Source of the DNA: Saccharopolyspora shandongensis
GTDB lineage: Bacteria > Actinomycetota > Actinomycetes > Mycobacteriales > Pseudonocardiaceae
Length of the DNA stretch: 64,000 nt
Assembly: GCF_900106995.1 (NCBI RefSeq)
Contig: NZ_FNOK01000017.1
Span: 95,443-159,442 of the forward strand
Direction of reading: 5' to 3'
Below, piece after piece: positions 33,205 to 41,260 of the stretch. The translations under genes and the position numbers were made by a program. The stretch's first letter is position 1. Each line of letters starts with the position of its first letter. The notes beneath the pieces were generated by a model that saw nothing but the letters and a program-made list of their open reading frames with translations, was not told the DNA's origin and did not search any database.

Positions 33205-33882
33205 ATGACGTCGGGCGACGCCGTCCGCTCTGCCACCGTGTGCCATTACAAGCGAGCCGGGGTGGCACCGCCGATCGAGATGATCGAGCGGTTCCGGGTG
33301 CTGACCGGGAAGCGGGCCGCCGGGCGGGTGCTGGACATCGGCGCGTTCCTCATCGAAGACCTGTTGGTCTACCGCCACATCTGCTACCTCGCGATGCTCG
33401 CCGCCAAACCGGAGCTGCGCGGCGAGCGACCGGACCTGGGGCCCGAGTTCGTCGACGGCGATCCGGCGGACCTGCCGTTCCCGGACGGCGCCTTCGACGT
33501 GGTGGTCTGCCGGTTCGCCTTGTGCTGCACGGCGAAACCGCAGACGGCGCTGAGCGAGATCGGCCGGGTGCTGCGGCCGGTCGGCCAACTGCTGTTCCTC
33601 GAACACACCCGGGCGCCCGGCGTCGTGGGGCAGGCGCAGGACCGGGCGCAGGAGATGCTGCGCGGCTGCCGGCGCTGCCGCCTCAACGTCGAGGTGATGC
33701 CGCAGCTCTACCGGGCGGGCTTAGTGGTGCGCCGCGCCGACTGGTACTGGCCGTCCGCACACGTGCGCGCGCCGCTGGTGCAGGGCATCGCCACCCGACC
33801 GGACCCGCAGTACGAGCGCGAACTCGCGTGGCTGCGCAATCCGATTCGCAGACCAGGAGATCCGCCGTGGCCAGGAAGATAG
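33205..33882 (+). CDS. SAM-dependent methyltransferase-like protein with altered motif I
   Basis: This 225-residue protein is similar in layout to UbiE-like class I methyltransferases: LPFPDGAFDVVVCRFALCCT (motif II/post II) and EIGRVLRPVGQLLFLEHTRA (motif III). At motif I, however, it reads RVLDIGAFLIEDLLVYR, so the GxGxG loop for SAM binding is not conserved. Activity is therefore doubtful. The C-terminus overlaps the DUF1059 fusion gene by 16 bp. An upstream ATG region is well placed, and the gap to the divergent GH35 gene is 148 bp. Confidence 0.65.
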   Translation: MTSGDAVRSATVCHYKRAGVAPPIEMIERFRVLTGKRAAGRVLDIGAFLIEDLLVYRHICYLAMLAAKPELRGERPDLGPEFVDGDPADLPFPDGAFDVVVCRFALCCTAKPQTALSEIGRVLRPVGQLLFLEHTRAPGVVGQAQDRAQEMLRGCRRCRLNVEVMPQLYRAGLVVRRADWYWPSAHVRAPLVQGIATRPDPQYERELAWLRNPIRRPGDPPWPGR

Positions 33883-34364
33883 CGGACTGCCGCAAGTACC
33901 CGAGCGAGATCAACTGCTCGCTCACCATCAGCGGCGAGGAGGAAGAGGTGCTGCGTGCCGCCACCGAACACGCGGTGACGGTGCACCGGCACGAGGACAC
34001 CCCGGAGCTGCGCGAGCAGATCCGGGAACTGCTGGTGGACGAGACCCCGGCCGGTGAGCCGGACGGCATGAACTTCGTGCAGCTCATCGAGTTCAAGACC
34101 GGCAAGCGGGACCAGCTCGACGAGCTGCTGGACGAATGGGAGGAGGCCACCGGCGGCAAGCGGACGGCGAAGCGAGCGCTGCTCACCCAGGACCACGAGC
34201 ACCCGGGCAGCTACTACGAACTCGTCGAATTCCCGTCCTACGAAGAGGCGATGCGCAATTCGCGCCTACCGGAAACGGATGCGCTGTCCCGCAAGATGCG
34301 GGACCTCTGCGACGAGGCGCCGACCTTCCACAACCTCGACGTGGTCCGGGCCGAACGACTCTGA
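33867..34364 (+). CDS. DUF1059 domain fused to an ABM/EthD-like ferredoxin-fold domain
   Basis: The 165-residue protein starts at the GTG at 33867 (CAGGAG upstream). Residues 1-60 are a DUF1059 domain (ARKIADCRKYPSEINCSLTI, then VTVHRHEDTPELREQI) with the family's conserved Cys pair. Residues 70-165 (MNFVQLIEFKTGKRDQLDEL, then SYYELVEFPSYEEAMRNSRL) look like a dimeric alpha-beta barrel of the antibiotic-biosynthesis-monooxygenase type. DUF1059 proteins are usually stand-alone and about 60 residues long. Function unknown. Confidence 0.7.
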   Translation: MARKIADCRKYPSEINCSLTISGEEEEVLRAATEHAVTVHRHEDTPELREQIRELLVDETPAGEPDGMNFVQLIEFKTGKRDQLDELLDEWEEATGGKRTAKRALLTQDHEHPGSYYELVEFPSYEEAMRNSRLPETDALSRKMRDLCDEAPTFHNLDVVRAERL

Positions 34365-34434
34365 CCCGAACCCCACGTCACCAGACGAACCCCGCCGACC
34401 ATCCCACCCGCGGAACCCGAGTCCCGTTCCGGTG

Positions 34435-34704
34435 CAGTTTCAATTGAGGTTTTTCCAACCTCAGTTTGCGTGCCGGTGCGGGTGGCGGAACCTCAGAGGC
34501 TCCCTGGTCTGTGGGTGCCCCTCCTGATGTATGTCCAATACATCAGGAGGGGCCGTCCTCGCCAGGAAGCCTCTGAGAACCCGCGGCGGTGCAAGTGTCG
34601 TAGGTGGGTTATGCGCCAGCGGCGCATGCGGCACCCCATCGACGTGCAGCTTTGCGACCCGCGGCTGCGGGCCGACCAGGATGGAAAACCCTCAATTGAA
34701 ACTG
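34435..34704 (+). repeat. Dispersed structured repeat, copy 2 (270 bp)
   Basis: The terminal inverted repeats CAGTTTCAATTGA (34435-34447) and TCAATTGAAACTG (34692-34704) are perfect. Hairpin A is TGAGGTT-tttcc-AACCTCA. The long stem C is CTCAGAGGCTCCCTGG (34492-34507) with CCAGGAAGCCTCTGAG (34562-34577). Apical stem B is CCCCTCCTGATGTAT-gtcca-ATACATCAGGAGGGG (34518-34552), perfect over 15 bp and different in sequence from copies 1 and 3. The 3' half carries ATGCGCC-agc-GGCGCAT and CCCGC...GCGGG. It lies between the convergent DUF1059 and peptidase genes. Confidence 0.85.
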
Positions 34705-34806
34705 CGCCCCAGGTTTCCGCTGGAACCGGATCCCCAGTCCCAATGGAAACTTGGGGACCTCCGAGACCCGGGGAGCAGTGGGGGTGGGATGGCCAGGGGG
34801 GAGGGG

Positions 34807-36642
34807 TCAGCCCTGGCCGATGGCGCGGCGGGCGAAGTGGATCTCCGCCGCCACCTGGCGCAGCGTCTCCGACACCACCAGCGAACCGTGCCCGGCGTCG
34901 TAGCGGTAGAACTCGAACGGGATCTCCCGCGGCCCCAGCCGGTCCAGGTAGTTCAGGATCTGCTGGATCGGGCAGCGCGGATCGTTGTCCCCGGCCAGCA
35001 CCAGCACCGGCGCCCGAACCTCGTCCACGTAGGTGATCGGCGAAGCCTTCTCGTAGATCTCCGGGACGTCCTCCGGCGACCCGCCGAACAGCGCCCGGTC
35101 GTAGGCCCGCAGCGGCTCCATCTCGTCGGCGTACGCCGACACGTAGTCGGCCACCGGCACCCCGGCGACGCCGCCCGCCCACCGCTCCGGCTGCGTGCCC
35201 AGCGCCAGCAGCGTCAGGTAGCCGCCCCACGACGCGCCCGCGACGACGCTCAGCGCCGGCGTGGTCAGGCCCGCGTCGATCGCCCAGTCGTGCACCCGCG
35301 CGACGTCGGCCAGCTCGGTCAGGCCCGGGCGGCCCTCGATGGCGTCCCGCCACGCCGAGCCGTACCCGGTCGAGCCCCGGTAGTTGATCTCCACGACCGC
35401 GAACCCGGCGTCCAGCCAGGCCGCCCGGTAGGCGGAGAACCGGTCCTCGTCGGCCGCGTGCGGGCCGCCGTGCAGGTTGAACACCGTCGGCAGCGGCCCG
35501 TCTCCGGCGTCGGCCGGGCGCGCCACCAGCGCGTGCACGGTCTCGTTCGGCCCGTACGGGACCTCCACGAAGACGTCGGTGACGGCCTCCGAGCCCGGCG
35601 GGCGCTCACCGGGCGGCGTCAGCAGCACCCGGTCGTCGCCGTCCCGCGAGACCGTGCGCACCAGCGACGGCGTCGCCGCCGACGACCACACGTACTCCAC
35701 CGAGTGGTCCGGGCGCACCGACGCCCCGGCCACCGTGCCCGGCTGGGTCGGCAGCTCGGTGAGGCTGTCCGCGGCCAGGTCGTAGCGGTGCATCGTGGTC
35801 CGCGCGTGGTGGGTGTGCGCGATCAGCAGCGCCTTGCCGTCCGGGTACCAGTCCGCGGAGACCTCGCCGGGCAGGTCGAGCTTGATCTCGGTCTCGGTGT
35901 CCTCGGCGACGTCCCAGACCAGCAGCTCCTCCTTGCCGCGCCGCTCGTGCAGCACCAGCAGCCGCGGGTCGCCGGTGACCGGCGCGAACGCCAGCGCGTC
36001 CAGGCCCTTGCCCGGGCCGTCCCACTTCTCGGCGACCTCGGAACCGTCGACGCGCAGCACCCGCAGCGCGGGGTGGCGGCTGTCGCCGTGCTCGGAGTGC
36101 GAGATCACGACAATCGACTCGTCCCAGGACATCGCGGACAGCCCGCCGTCCTGCTCGTGCTCGTAGAGCACCTCCGGCCGCCCGCCGTCGCGCGCCACCC
36201 ACACCGTCACGCCGTCGTCGGTGGACATCCCGATGCCGATCACCGACGAACCGAGCTCCAGCCCCGCCGGGTACCCGGGATGCGTGCCCGGCAGGGCGGG
36301 CCGGGACTCACCGGTGGCGAAGGGCTCGACGACCCAGCTGCCGAACTCGTCGCCGTCGGTGTCGTCGAACCACCAGATCTGCTCGCCGTCGGCGGACAAC
36401 GTCCCGTGGAAAGTCCCCTGTGGACGGTCGGTGACCTGGCGGTGCTTGTCCGCGTCGCGGTCCCAGGTGTAGATCTCCCAGGTGCCGCTGAAGTTCGACA
36501 CGTACAGGCTGCGTTGCGGGGCGTCCCGCGCCCAGTCGGGTAGCGACACGCGGGGCGCGCTGAACCGGGCCCGCCAGCGGGCCTCCCGATCCGGGTCGTC
36601 GAACAGCGTCTTGGGGATCTTCGCCTCGGGGTAGGTGCTCAC
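34807..36642 (-). CDS. S9-family prolyl oligopeptidase-like peptidase
   Basis: This 611-residue serine peptidase has an N-terminal beta-propeller (about 1-350) with repeated WxxDxxxxxxLxxH-like blades and a C-terminal alpha/beta hydrolase. In the latter are VFNLHGGPHAADEDRFSAYR (oxyanion region), the nucleophile in VVAGASWGGYLTLLAL (GxSxGG), the Asp in LAGDNDPRCPIQQ and the His in RYDAGHGSLV. The order and size fit acylaminoacyl/oligopeptidases of S9C. No signal peptide is seen, so probably cytoplasmic peptide turnover. Confidence 0.92.
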   Translation of the reverse strand: MSTYPEAKIPKTLFDDPDREARWRARFSAPRVSLPDWARDAPQRSLYVSNFSGTWEIYTWDRDADKHRQVTDRPQGTFHGTLSADGEQIWWFDDTDGDEFGSWVVEPFATGESRPALPGTHPGYPAGLELGSSVIGIGMSTDDGVTVWVARDGGRPEVLYEHEQDGGLSAMSWDESIVVISHSEHGDSRHPALRVLRVDGSEVAEKWDGPGKGLDALAFAPVTGDPRLLVLHERRGKEELLVWDVAEDTETEIKLDLPGEVSADWYPDGKALLIAHTHHARTTMHRYDLAADSLTELPTQPGTVAGASVRPDHSVEYVWSSAATPSLVRTVSRDGDDRVLLTPPGERPPGSEAVTDVFVEVPYGPNETVHALVARPADAGDGPLPTVFNLHGGPHAADEDRFSAYRAAWLDAGFAVVEINYRGSTGYGSAWRDAIEGRPGLTELADVARVHDWAIDAGLTTPALSVVAGASWGGYLTLLALGTQPERWAGGVAGVPVADYVSAYADEMEPLRAYDRALFGGSPEDVPEIYEKASPITYVDEVRAPVLVLAGDNDPRCPIQQILNYLDRLGPREIPFEFYRYDAGHGSLVVSETLRQVAAEIHFARRAIGQG

Positions 36643-36691
36643 GCCCCGATACTGCCCGATGGAGCGGCCGACTGCGGAGCAGGCAGGCGGC

Positions 36692-37174
36692 TCAGCGCCG
36701 GACCTCGAAGAAGAAGCAGCCGAACTCCACCGCCCGCACGTGCACCAGCGCGACCTCCGGGTCCATCAGGAGATCGTCGGCGGTGCGCTCGGAGAGCTCG
36801 GTGTTGTTGTCGAGCAGGCAGCCGCCGAGGATGTGGCCGTCCTCGGAGTAGGTGCGCAGCACGCGGCGGCTGCCGCGCAGTTCCTCGGGCCACTCCGGCG
36901 AAGCCGGGCCGTCGCAGGATTCGGCGTGGATGAACACGGGCCCGACCTCTTCGTAAGCGCCCGGCTCGGCCCCTGTCTCCCGAGCCCAACGCCGCAGCGG
37001 CGAGTAGGAGACGAGCGCGATCCGCTCGCCGGGCTGGGCGCGCCGCAGGCAGCAGCGCAGCGGAGCGCCGTCCTTCGCGTCTTCGATGCGGACGGAAAGT
37101 TCGCGCCCGGCGTCGTCGAGCTTGCGGAGTTCGTCGAGCACGTCAGGTTCGATGGGCAACACGCGGAAGGTCAT
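36692..37174 (-). CDS. DUF1203 protein
   Basis: The 160-residue protein matches the DUF1203 layout: FRVLPIEPDVLDELR at the N-terminus, PLRCCLRRAQPGERIALVSY in the middle (conserved PCR-type segment), GPVFIHAESC, and a C-terminal VRAVEFGCFFFEVRR. DUF1203 proteins are cytosolic, about 150-160 residues, with unknown function. It lies 49 bp upstream of the peptidase gene on the same strand. Confidence 0.8.
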   Translation of the reverse strand: MTFRVLPIEPDVLDELRKLDDAGRELSVRIEDAKDGAPLRCCLRRAQPGERIALVSYSPLRRWARETGAEPGAYEEVGPVFIHAESCDGPASPEWPEELRGSRRVLRTYSEDGHILGGCLLDNNTELSERTADDLLMDPEVALVHVRAVEFGCFFFEVRR

Positions 37175-37225
37175 GCCTCGATGGTCATCGCGTCCCGAGG
37201 CGGAGTCTGGCGGGAAACGGTCGCC

Positions 37226-37570
37226 TCACTGAGAACGCCGCCGTTCTGGCAGCGCGGACGGGTCGGTGGCCACGCCGCGCAGGCGGTTCAGGATGGCGTT
37301 GGCCGCCTTGTCGTAGCAGGTGATCTCGTCGTGCAGGACGGACTCGGCGTTGGCCATCTCCAGGAACGCGGCGAGCTCGAAGACCAGCTGCGGCACCTCG
37401 GCGTCGGCCGCCATCTCGCCCGACTGCTGCGCGTCCCGCGCGACCTGTTCGAGGAAGGCGAACCAGCCGGTGCGAGCCTCGGCGAAGATCTTGGTGGCCG
37501 CGCGGACCTGACCTGGGGTGATGCCACCACTCGGCAGGTGCTGGGGTGCACGGCAGTGAAGTCGGTCAAA
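37226..37570 (-). pseudogene. TetR regulator remnant (C-terminal ligand domain only)
   Basis: The open frame encodes VRAATKIFAEARTGWFAFLE, then FELAAFLEMANAESVLHDEI and NAILNRLRG, i.e. the last two-thirds of a TetR ligand-binding domain. No HTH precedes it: upstream sequence in this frame (FDRLHCRAPQHLPSGGIT) degrades and then shows no homology. A later ATG (37414) would give only 62 residues. Most likely a 5'-truncated gene at the edge of the decayed region. Confidence 0.55.
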
Positions 37571-38164
37571 GGCGAACGGTCAACCGATTTCTCCTTCTGG
37601 AACGAGAAGCCAGGCCGCGTGGCCAGGAAGGAAGACCGATGAACGCCAGGACGCCTCTCCGGCTGCACGGAATCCGACCGGGAACACGCTGAGCCTTTCC
37701 TGGACTGGATCGGCAGCGGACCCGGCATCACGCGCGCAAGTCCAGGCGGCTGCTGCGCACCGAGTGCGTGGTCGCCGCCCGCTGACGATCGGGTGAGTGA
37801 GGCGAGTGGCCCGCCTGGCGATCAGCGCCCAGGCTTTCTCCGGAAGGCCCCGTGGAGGGGGAACTCCGATCAGGACTTCATCCTGCCCGCCGGTGGGACC
37901 GCTCAGCTCCCGATGCCCTCCGGCAATACGCTCAAGGAATTCCGGGAGCGTGTTGTTCACCCGGTGACGGTCAGCCCATGCCCTGGTCGATGACCTGCTG
38001 CGGCCCTCGGCGTGGACGAACCGTGGGGTGCCAACCACAGGTCAACGCAGCGGCAAGCCGCCAGAACCCTTAGCTCACGATCCGACACGGATGTTCCTCA
38101 GGCCCCAGGCCGAAGGGGAGACGATTCCAGGATCTTCTCCCAAGACGGGGTTCTGAACATAGCG
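37571..38164. other. Gene-less stretch, no features recognised
   Basis: Several reading frames cross this 590-bp interval, but none has recognisable homology, ribosome site or convincing codon bias. Together with the truncated TetR gene it looks like a decayed island just beside a tRNA gene, a common position for past integrations. No integrase or attachment repeat was found. Confidence 0.4.
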
Positions 38165-38210
38165 AAAGGGCCTGGTCGGAACCTCTTGCGAAGTTCCGAC
38201 CAGGCCCTTT
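38165..38210 (-). terminator. Terminator of the tRNA-Pro gene
   Basis: AAAGGGCCTGGTCGGAAC (38165-38182) and GTTCCGACCAGGCCCTTT (38193-38210) pair perfectly over 18 bp, 6 bp beyond the tRNA 3' end. Confidence 0.85.
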
Positions 38211-38216
38211 CACCTG

Positions 38217-38290
38217 TCGGGGTGGCGGGATTTGAACCCACGACCTCTTCGACCCGAACGAAGCGCGCTCCCAAGCTGCGCCACACCCCG
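38217..38290 (-). tRNA. tRNA-Pro (anticodon CGG)
   Basis: The minus strand gives CGGGGTGTGGCGCAGCTTGG at the 5' end, an anticodon arm CTTCG-TTCGGGT-CGAAG with anticodon CGG, and a T-arm GTGGG-TTCAAAT-CCCGC. The acceptor pair CGGGGTG/CACCCCG closes the molecule with A as discriminator. It is 74 nt without encoded CCA. Confidence 0.95.
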
Positions 38291-38341
38291 ATCTTCCAGC
38301 GGTGAACATCTCGGGTGCTCGTTCAACCGCTGGATCATAGT

Positions 38342-39304
38342 CTAGCGGATGCTTTCACCCGCTCCGAACGGGGTCCTCTTATCGATGTTGTTGCTGGTAG
38401 GGACCGGTTTTGCGGTCCGGGGCAGCAGCGTCAGCAAGGTCGCCTCCGGCGGGCACGCGAAACGCACCGGCGCGTACGGCGAGGTGCCCAGCCCGGCCGA
38501 CACGTGCAGGTGCATGTGCTCGCCCCAGGTTGACGCGCCGCGCGCCCGTGACCGGTCCAGCTCGCAGTTGGTCACCAGCGCCCCGTAGCCCGGCAGCCGC
38601 AGCTGCCCGCCGTGGGTGTGGCCCGCCATCACCAGGTCGTAGCCGTCCTCGGCGAACGAGTCCAGCACCCGCGGCTCGGGGGAGTGCGTCACGCCCAGCC
38701 GCAGGTGGGCGTCGGACGGCACCGGGCCGGCGATCAGGTCGTAGCGGTCCAGGTGCAGGTGCGGGTCGTCGAGCCCGGCCAGGTGGATCCGCATCCCGGC
38801 GACCTCGATCTCGTGCCTGCGGTGCGTCGCGTCCAGCCAGCCGCGCTCGGTCATCGCCGCCCGCAGGTCGCGCCACGGCAGCGGCTCCCCGTGGATCCGC
38901 TTCGCCTTCCGCGACGGCACCAGGTAGCGGGCCGGGTTCTTCTTGGTCGGCCCGTAGTAGTCGTTGCTGCCGAAGACGAACACGCCGGGCTTGTCCAGCA
39001 GCGGGCCCATCGCGCGCAGCGCGGCGGGCACCGCCTGCGGGTGCGCCAGGTTGTCGCCGGTGTTGACCACCAGATCCGGGTCCAGCTCGGCGAGCTCGGA
39101 CACCCACCGCTGCTTGGACCGCTGGTTCGGGGTCATGTGCAGGTCGGAGATGTGCAGGACGCGAAGCGGTGCCGCGTCCTCGGAGAGCACCGGCAGCGTC
39201 GCCTGCCGGAGCGTCCAGTGGCGCCGTTCGATCGCGGCCGAGTAGGTGACCGCGGCGGCGCCGAGGGCGCCCGTGCTGAGCAGAATCCGCCCGAACTTGT
39301 TCAC
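38342..39304 (-). CDS. Metallophosphoesterase (Rv3683-like)
   Basis: This 320-residue calcineurin-like phosphoesterase starts at GTG 39304 with a hydrophobic N-terminus ([18 protein letters not shown], probable membrane anchor). Metal motifs are [13 protein letters not shown] (DxH), VVNTGDNL (GD), [11 protein letters not shown] (GNH variant GSND), THSPEPR and [15 protein letters not shown] (GHTH). This matches YaeI/YkuE-type enzymes that act on lipids or nucleotides. It begins the block whose order follows M. tuberculosis Rv3683-Rv3667. Confidence 0.9.
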   Translation of the reverse strand: MNKFGRILLSTGALGAAAVTYSAAIERRHWTLRQATLPVLSEDAAPLRVLHISDLHMTPNQRSKQRWVSELAELDPDLVVNTGDNLAHPQAVPAALRAMGPLLDKPGVFVFGSNDYYGPTKKNPARYLVPSRKAKRIHGEPLPWRDLRAAMTERGWLDATHRRHEIEVAGMRIHLAGLDDPHLHLDRYDLIAGPVPSDAHLRLGVTHSPEPRVLDSFAEDGYDLVMAGHTHGGQLRLPGYGALVTNCELDRSRARGASTWGEHMHLHVSAGLGTSPYAPVRFACPPEATLLTLLPRTAKPVPTSNNIDKRTPFGAGESIR

Positions 39305-39387
39305 CTCACCAACCCTACGACGACACCGCCCCGGGCGGCTTGCGGCCTGACGCCGGGCGGCCCGGCGCGCAGCGGGATAATCACCCC

Positions 39388-39858
39388 ATGGCCGAGCTCA
39401 AGGACAAGCTGCGGGCGGACCTCTCCGCCGCGATGAAGCAACGCGACACCGTCGTCACCGGGGTCCTGCGGATGGCGCTGGCCGCCGTCGGCAAGGAGGA
39501 GGTCGCGGGCAAGCAGGCGCGCGAGCTCACCGACGAAGAGGTGCAGCGCGTGCTGAACAAGGAGGCGAAGAAGCGCGACGAGGCCGCCGAGGCGTTCCGC
39601 GGCGCCGGTCGCGCGGAGCAGGCCGACGCCGAGGTCGGCGAGGCCGAGATCCTGCGGGGCTACCTGCCGCAGCCGCTCGGCGACGACGAGCTGGCGCAGA
39701 TCGTGCGGGACGCGGTCGCGGAGGTCGAGGGCGAGCTCGGCGAGCGTCCGGGCATGAAGCAGATGGGCCAGGTCATGAAGGCGGCGAACGCCAAGGTGGC
39801 GGGCCGTGCGGAAGGTGGCAAGGTCGCGGCGCTGGTCAAGGCCCAGCTGGCCGGCTGA
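39388..39858 (+). CDS. GatB/YqeY domain protein
   Basis: The 156-residue protein starts MAELKDKLRADLSAAMKQRD and contains RMALAAVGKEE, the RDEAAEAFRGAGR segment and the YqeY end GMKQMGQVMKAANAKVAGRA followed by GGKVAALVKAQL. YqeY is the tail domain of GatB, found as a stand-alone protein thought to bind tRNA or act in tRNA-dependent amidation. Monocistronic; divergent from the phosphoesterase gene. Confidence 0.92.
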   Translation: MAELKDKLRADLSAAMKQRDTVVTGVLRMALAAVGKEEVAGKQARELTDEEVQRVLNKEAKKRDEAAEAFRGAGRAEQADAEVGEAEILRGYLPQPLGDDELAQIVRDAVAEVEGELGERPGMKQMGQVMKAANAKVAGRAEGGKVAALVKAQLAG

Positions 39859-39861
39859 AAC

Positions 39862-40035
39862 CGTCGCGATGCCGCGCCACCGCTGGCGCGTCGGTACGAG
39901 GTCGACGGGCGGCGGCTGTTCCCGCACCGCTCGGGCACTGCGGAGGTCGCTCGCCAATAGGGCGAGCAGCCGAGGGCCGGTGATCTCCCGGCCCCGGAAG
40001 GCAACCCGGGACAACAGGGTCAACTCCGCGATCAC
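39862..40035 (-). pseudogene. Remnant of a BTAD/SARP-type regulator N-terminus
   Basis: From a GTG at 40033-40035 the frame reads IAELTLLSRVAFRGREITGP followed by RLLALLASDL. This is nearly the opening of large actinomycete BTAD-domain (AfsR/SARP-like) regulators, which typically start with LxLLSRVAYRGREIxxPRL. Similarity is lost after about 35 codons, and the frame runs into the opposite side of the YqeY gene. The rest of the roughly 900-residue protein is absent. Confidence 0.5.
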
Positions 40036-40081
40036 CGAAACGGGCTAGCCAGCCGCAAAACCCCCGAAGTGCGGGCGAGCG

Positions 40082-40867
40082 TCAGTCGCCCGCGGCGTCG
40101 CGGCGCCAGTAGGCGAGGGCGTAGAGGCGGCGCCGGTCCAGGCCGAGTTCCCGCTGGCAGTGCTCGCGGAGTTGGTGCACCACGTCGGCCTCCGCGCCGA
40201 TCCACACGTGCGGGTCCGGGCCCAGCTCGGCGGACCGCAGCGCATCCACGAGCAGCGTGCTCTCGGTCGCCGGGACGCCGTCGCGGTGCAGCCAGTGCCA
40301 GCTGACGTCGGCGGCGGAACCGAGCGACTGCTCCTCCGCGGCATCGGCGACCTCGGCGAACACCTGCACGAGGGCCTCGGCGGGCAACTCCTCCAGGATC
40401 GCCGCGATCGCCGGCAGCGCCGTCTCGTCGCCGACCAGCACCAGCGGATCGGCATCCGGCTGCGGCCGGTACGCGGGGCTGGGGCCGACGGTGACGATCT
40501 GCTCGCCCGGCGCGGCCTGCGTCGCCCACGTGCTGCCCGGCCCGTCGTGGTCGTGCACGACGAAGTCGATCGCCAGCTCCTGTCGCTGCGGGTCGAACCA
40601 GCGGACGGTGTAGGTGCGCTGCCGGGGCTGCTGCTCGCGGGGCAGCGCGAACACCTCGGCGCGGGTCCGGCCCAGCGGCATCGGCTGGCCGGGCTGCGGC
40701 AGGCACAGCTTGATGCGCTGGTCGCTGCCGTTGCTGACGAAGTCCGAGAGCTCCGAGCCGCCGAGCGTGACGCGCACCATCCGAGGCGTGATGCGCTCGG
40801 TCGCCCGCACGTCCAGCAACCGGTATCGGGATCGCGCGCGCCTGGTGCTCGCCTGCGTGTTCGTCAC
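40082..40867 (-). CDS. Siderophore-interacting protein (FAD/NAD(P)H ferric reductase)
   Basis: This is a 261-residue SIP-family flavoreductase. The FAD-binding domain has ITPRMVRVTLGGSEL, a KLCLPQPG loop and RTYTVRWFDPQRQELAIDFV (RxYT flavin motif). DHDGPGSTWATQAAPGEQIV and SPAYRP follow, and the NAD domain begins LVLVGDETALPAIAAILEEL, with HVWIGAEADVVHQLREH later. It ends with YWRRDAAGD, the family's YWR tail. It reduces ferric siderophores after uptake. Not flanked by other iron genes; a Fur site was not obvious. Confidence 0.93.
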   Translation of the reverse strand: MTNTQASTRRARSRYRLLDVRATERITPRMVRVTLGGSELSDFVSNGSDQRIKLCLPQPGQPMPLGRTRAEVFALPREQQPRQRTYTVRWFDPQRQELAIDFVVHDHDGPGSTWATQAAPGEQIVTVGPSPAYRPQPDADPLVLVGDETALPAIAAILEELPAEALVQVFAEVADAAEEQSLGSAADVSWHWLHRDGVPATESTLLVDALRSAELGPDPHVWIGAEADVVHQLREHCQRELGLDRRRLYALAYWRRDAAGD

Positions 40868-40911
40868 GCCTCCGAGTCTAAGAACCGCCGCCCCGGCCGA
40901 TCGCGCGACCG

Positions 40912-41182
40912 CAGTTTCAATCGAGGTTTTTCCAACCTCGTTTTGCGTGGCGGTGCGGGTGGCGGAACCTCAGAGGCTCCCTGGTCTGTGGGTGCCCTGA
41001 CTTATGTATGTCCAATACACGGCGTCAGGGCCGTTCTCGCCAGGAAGCCTCTGAGAACCCGCGGCGGTGCAAGTGTCGTAGGTGGGTTATGCGCCTGCGG
41101 CGCATGCGACACCCCATCGACGTGCACCTTTGCGACCCGCGACTGCGGGCCGACCAGGATGAAAAACGCTCAATTGAAACTG
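40912..41182 (+). repeat. Dispersed structured repeat, copy 3 (271 bp)
   Basis: The ends are CAGTTTCAATCGA (40912-40924) and TCAATTGAAACTG (41170-41182). Hairpin A is CGAGGTT-tttcc-AACCTCG, a C-G closing pair where copy 2 has T-A. Stem C is CTCAGAGGCTCCCTGG (40969-40984) with CCAGGAAGCCTCTGAG (41040-41055). Stem B is CCCTGAC...GTCAGGG with GTAT-gtcca-ATAC. The 3' half is GGTGCA...TGCACC around GTGTCG...CGACAC around ATGCGCC-tgc-GGCGCAT, then CCCGC...GCGGG. It lies between the ferric-reductase start and the ponA2 end. Confidence 0.85.
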
Positions 41183-41260
41183 GAGTTCCCGCCGGTGATC
41201 CGCAAGTTCCCTTGAAATCGAAGGTCCAATCTCAATGGAACTCGCGGCCGGACCGGTCGG

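Noticed and set aside
37580..38038. 152-codon minus-strand frame in the decayed region
   Set aside because: Starts without ribosome site, overlaps the truncated TetR remnant at one end, and shows no domain or codon signal.
37226..38290. Genomic island integrated at tRNA-Pro
   Set aside because: The decayed region lies beside the tRNA, but no integrase, no direct repeat of the tRNA 3' end and no mobile genes were found.
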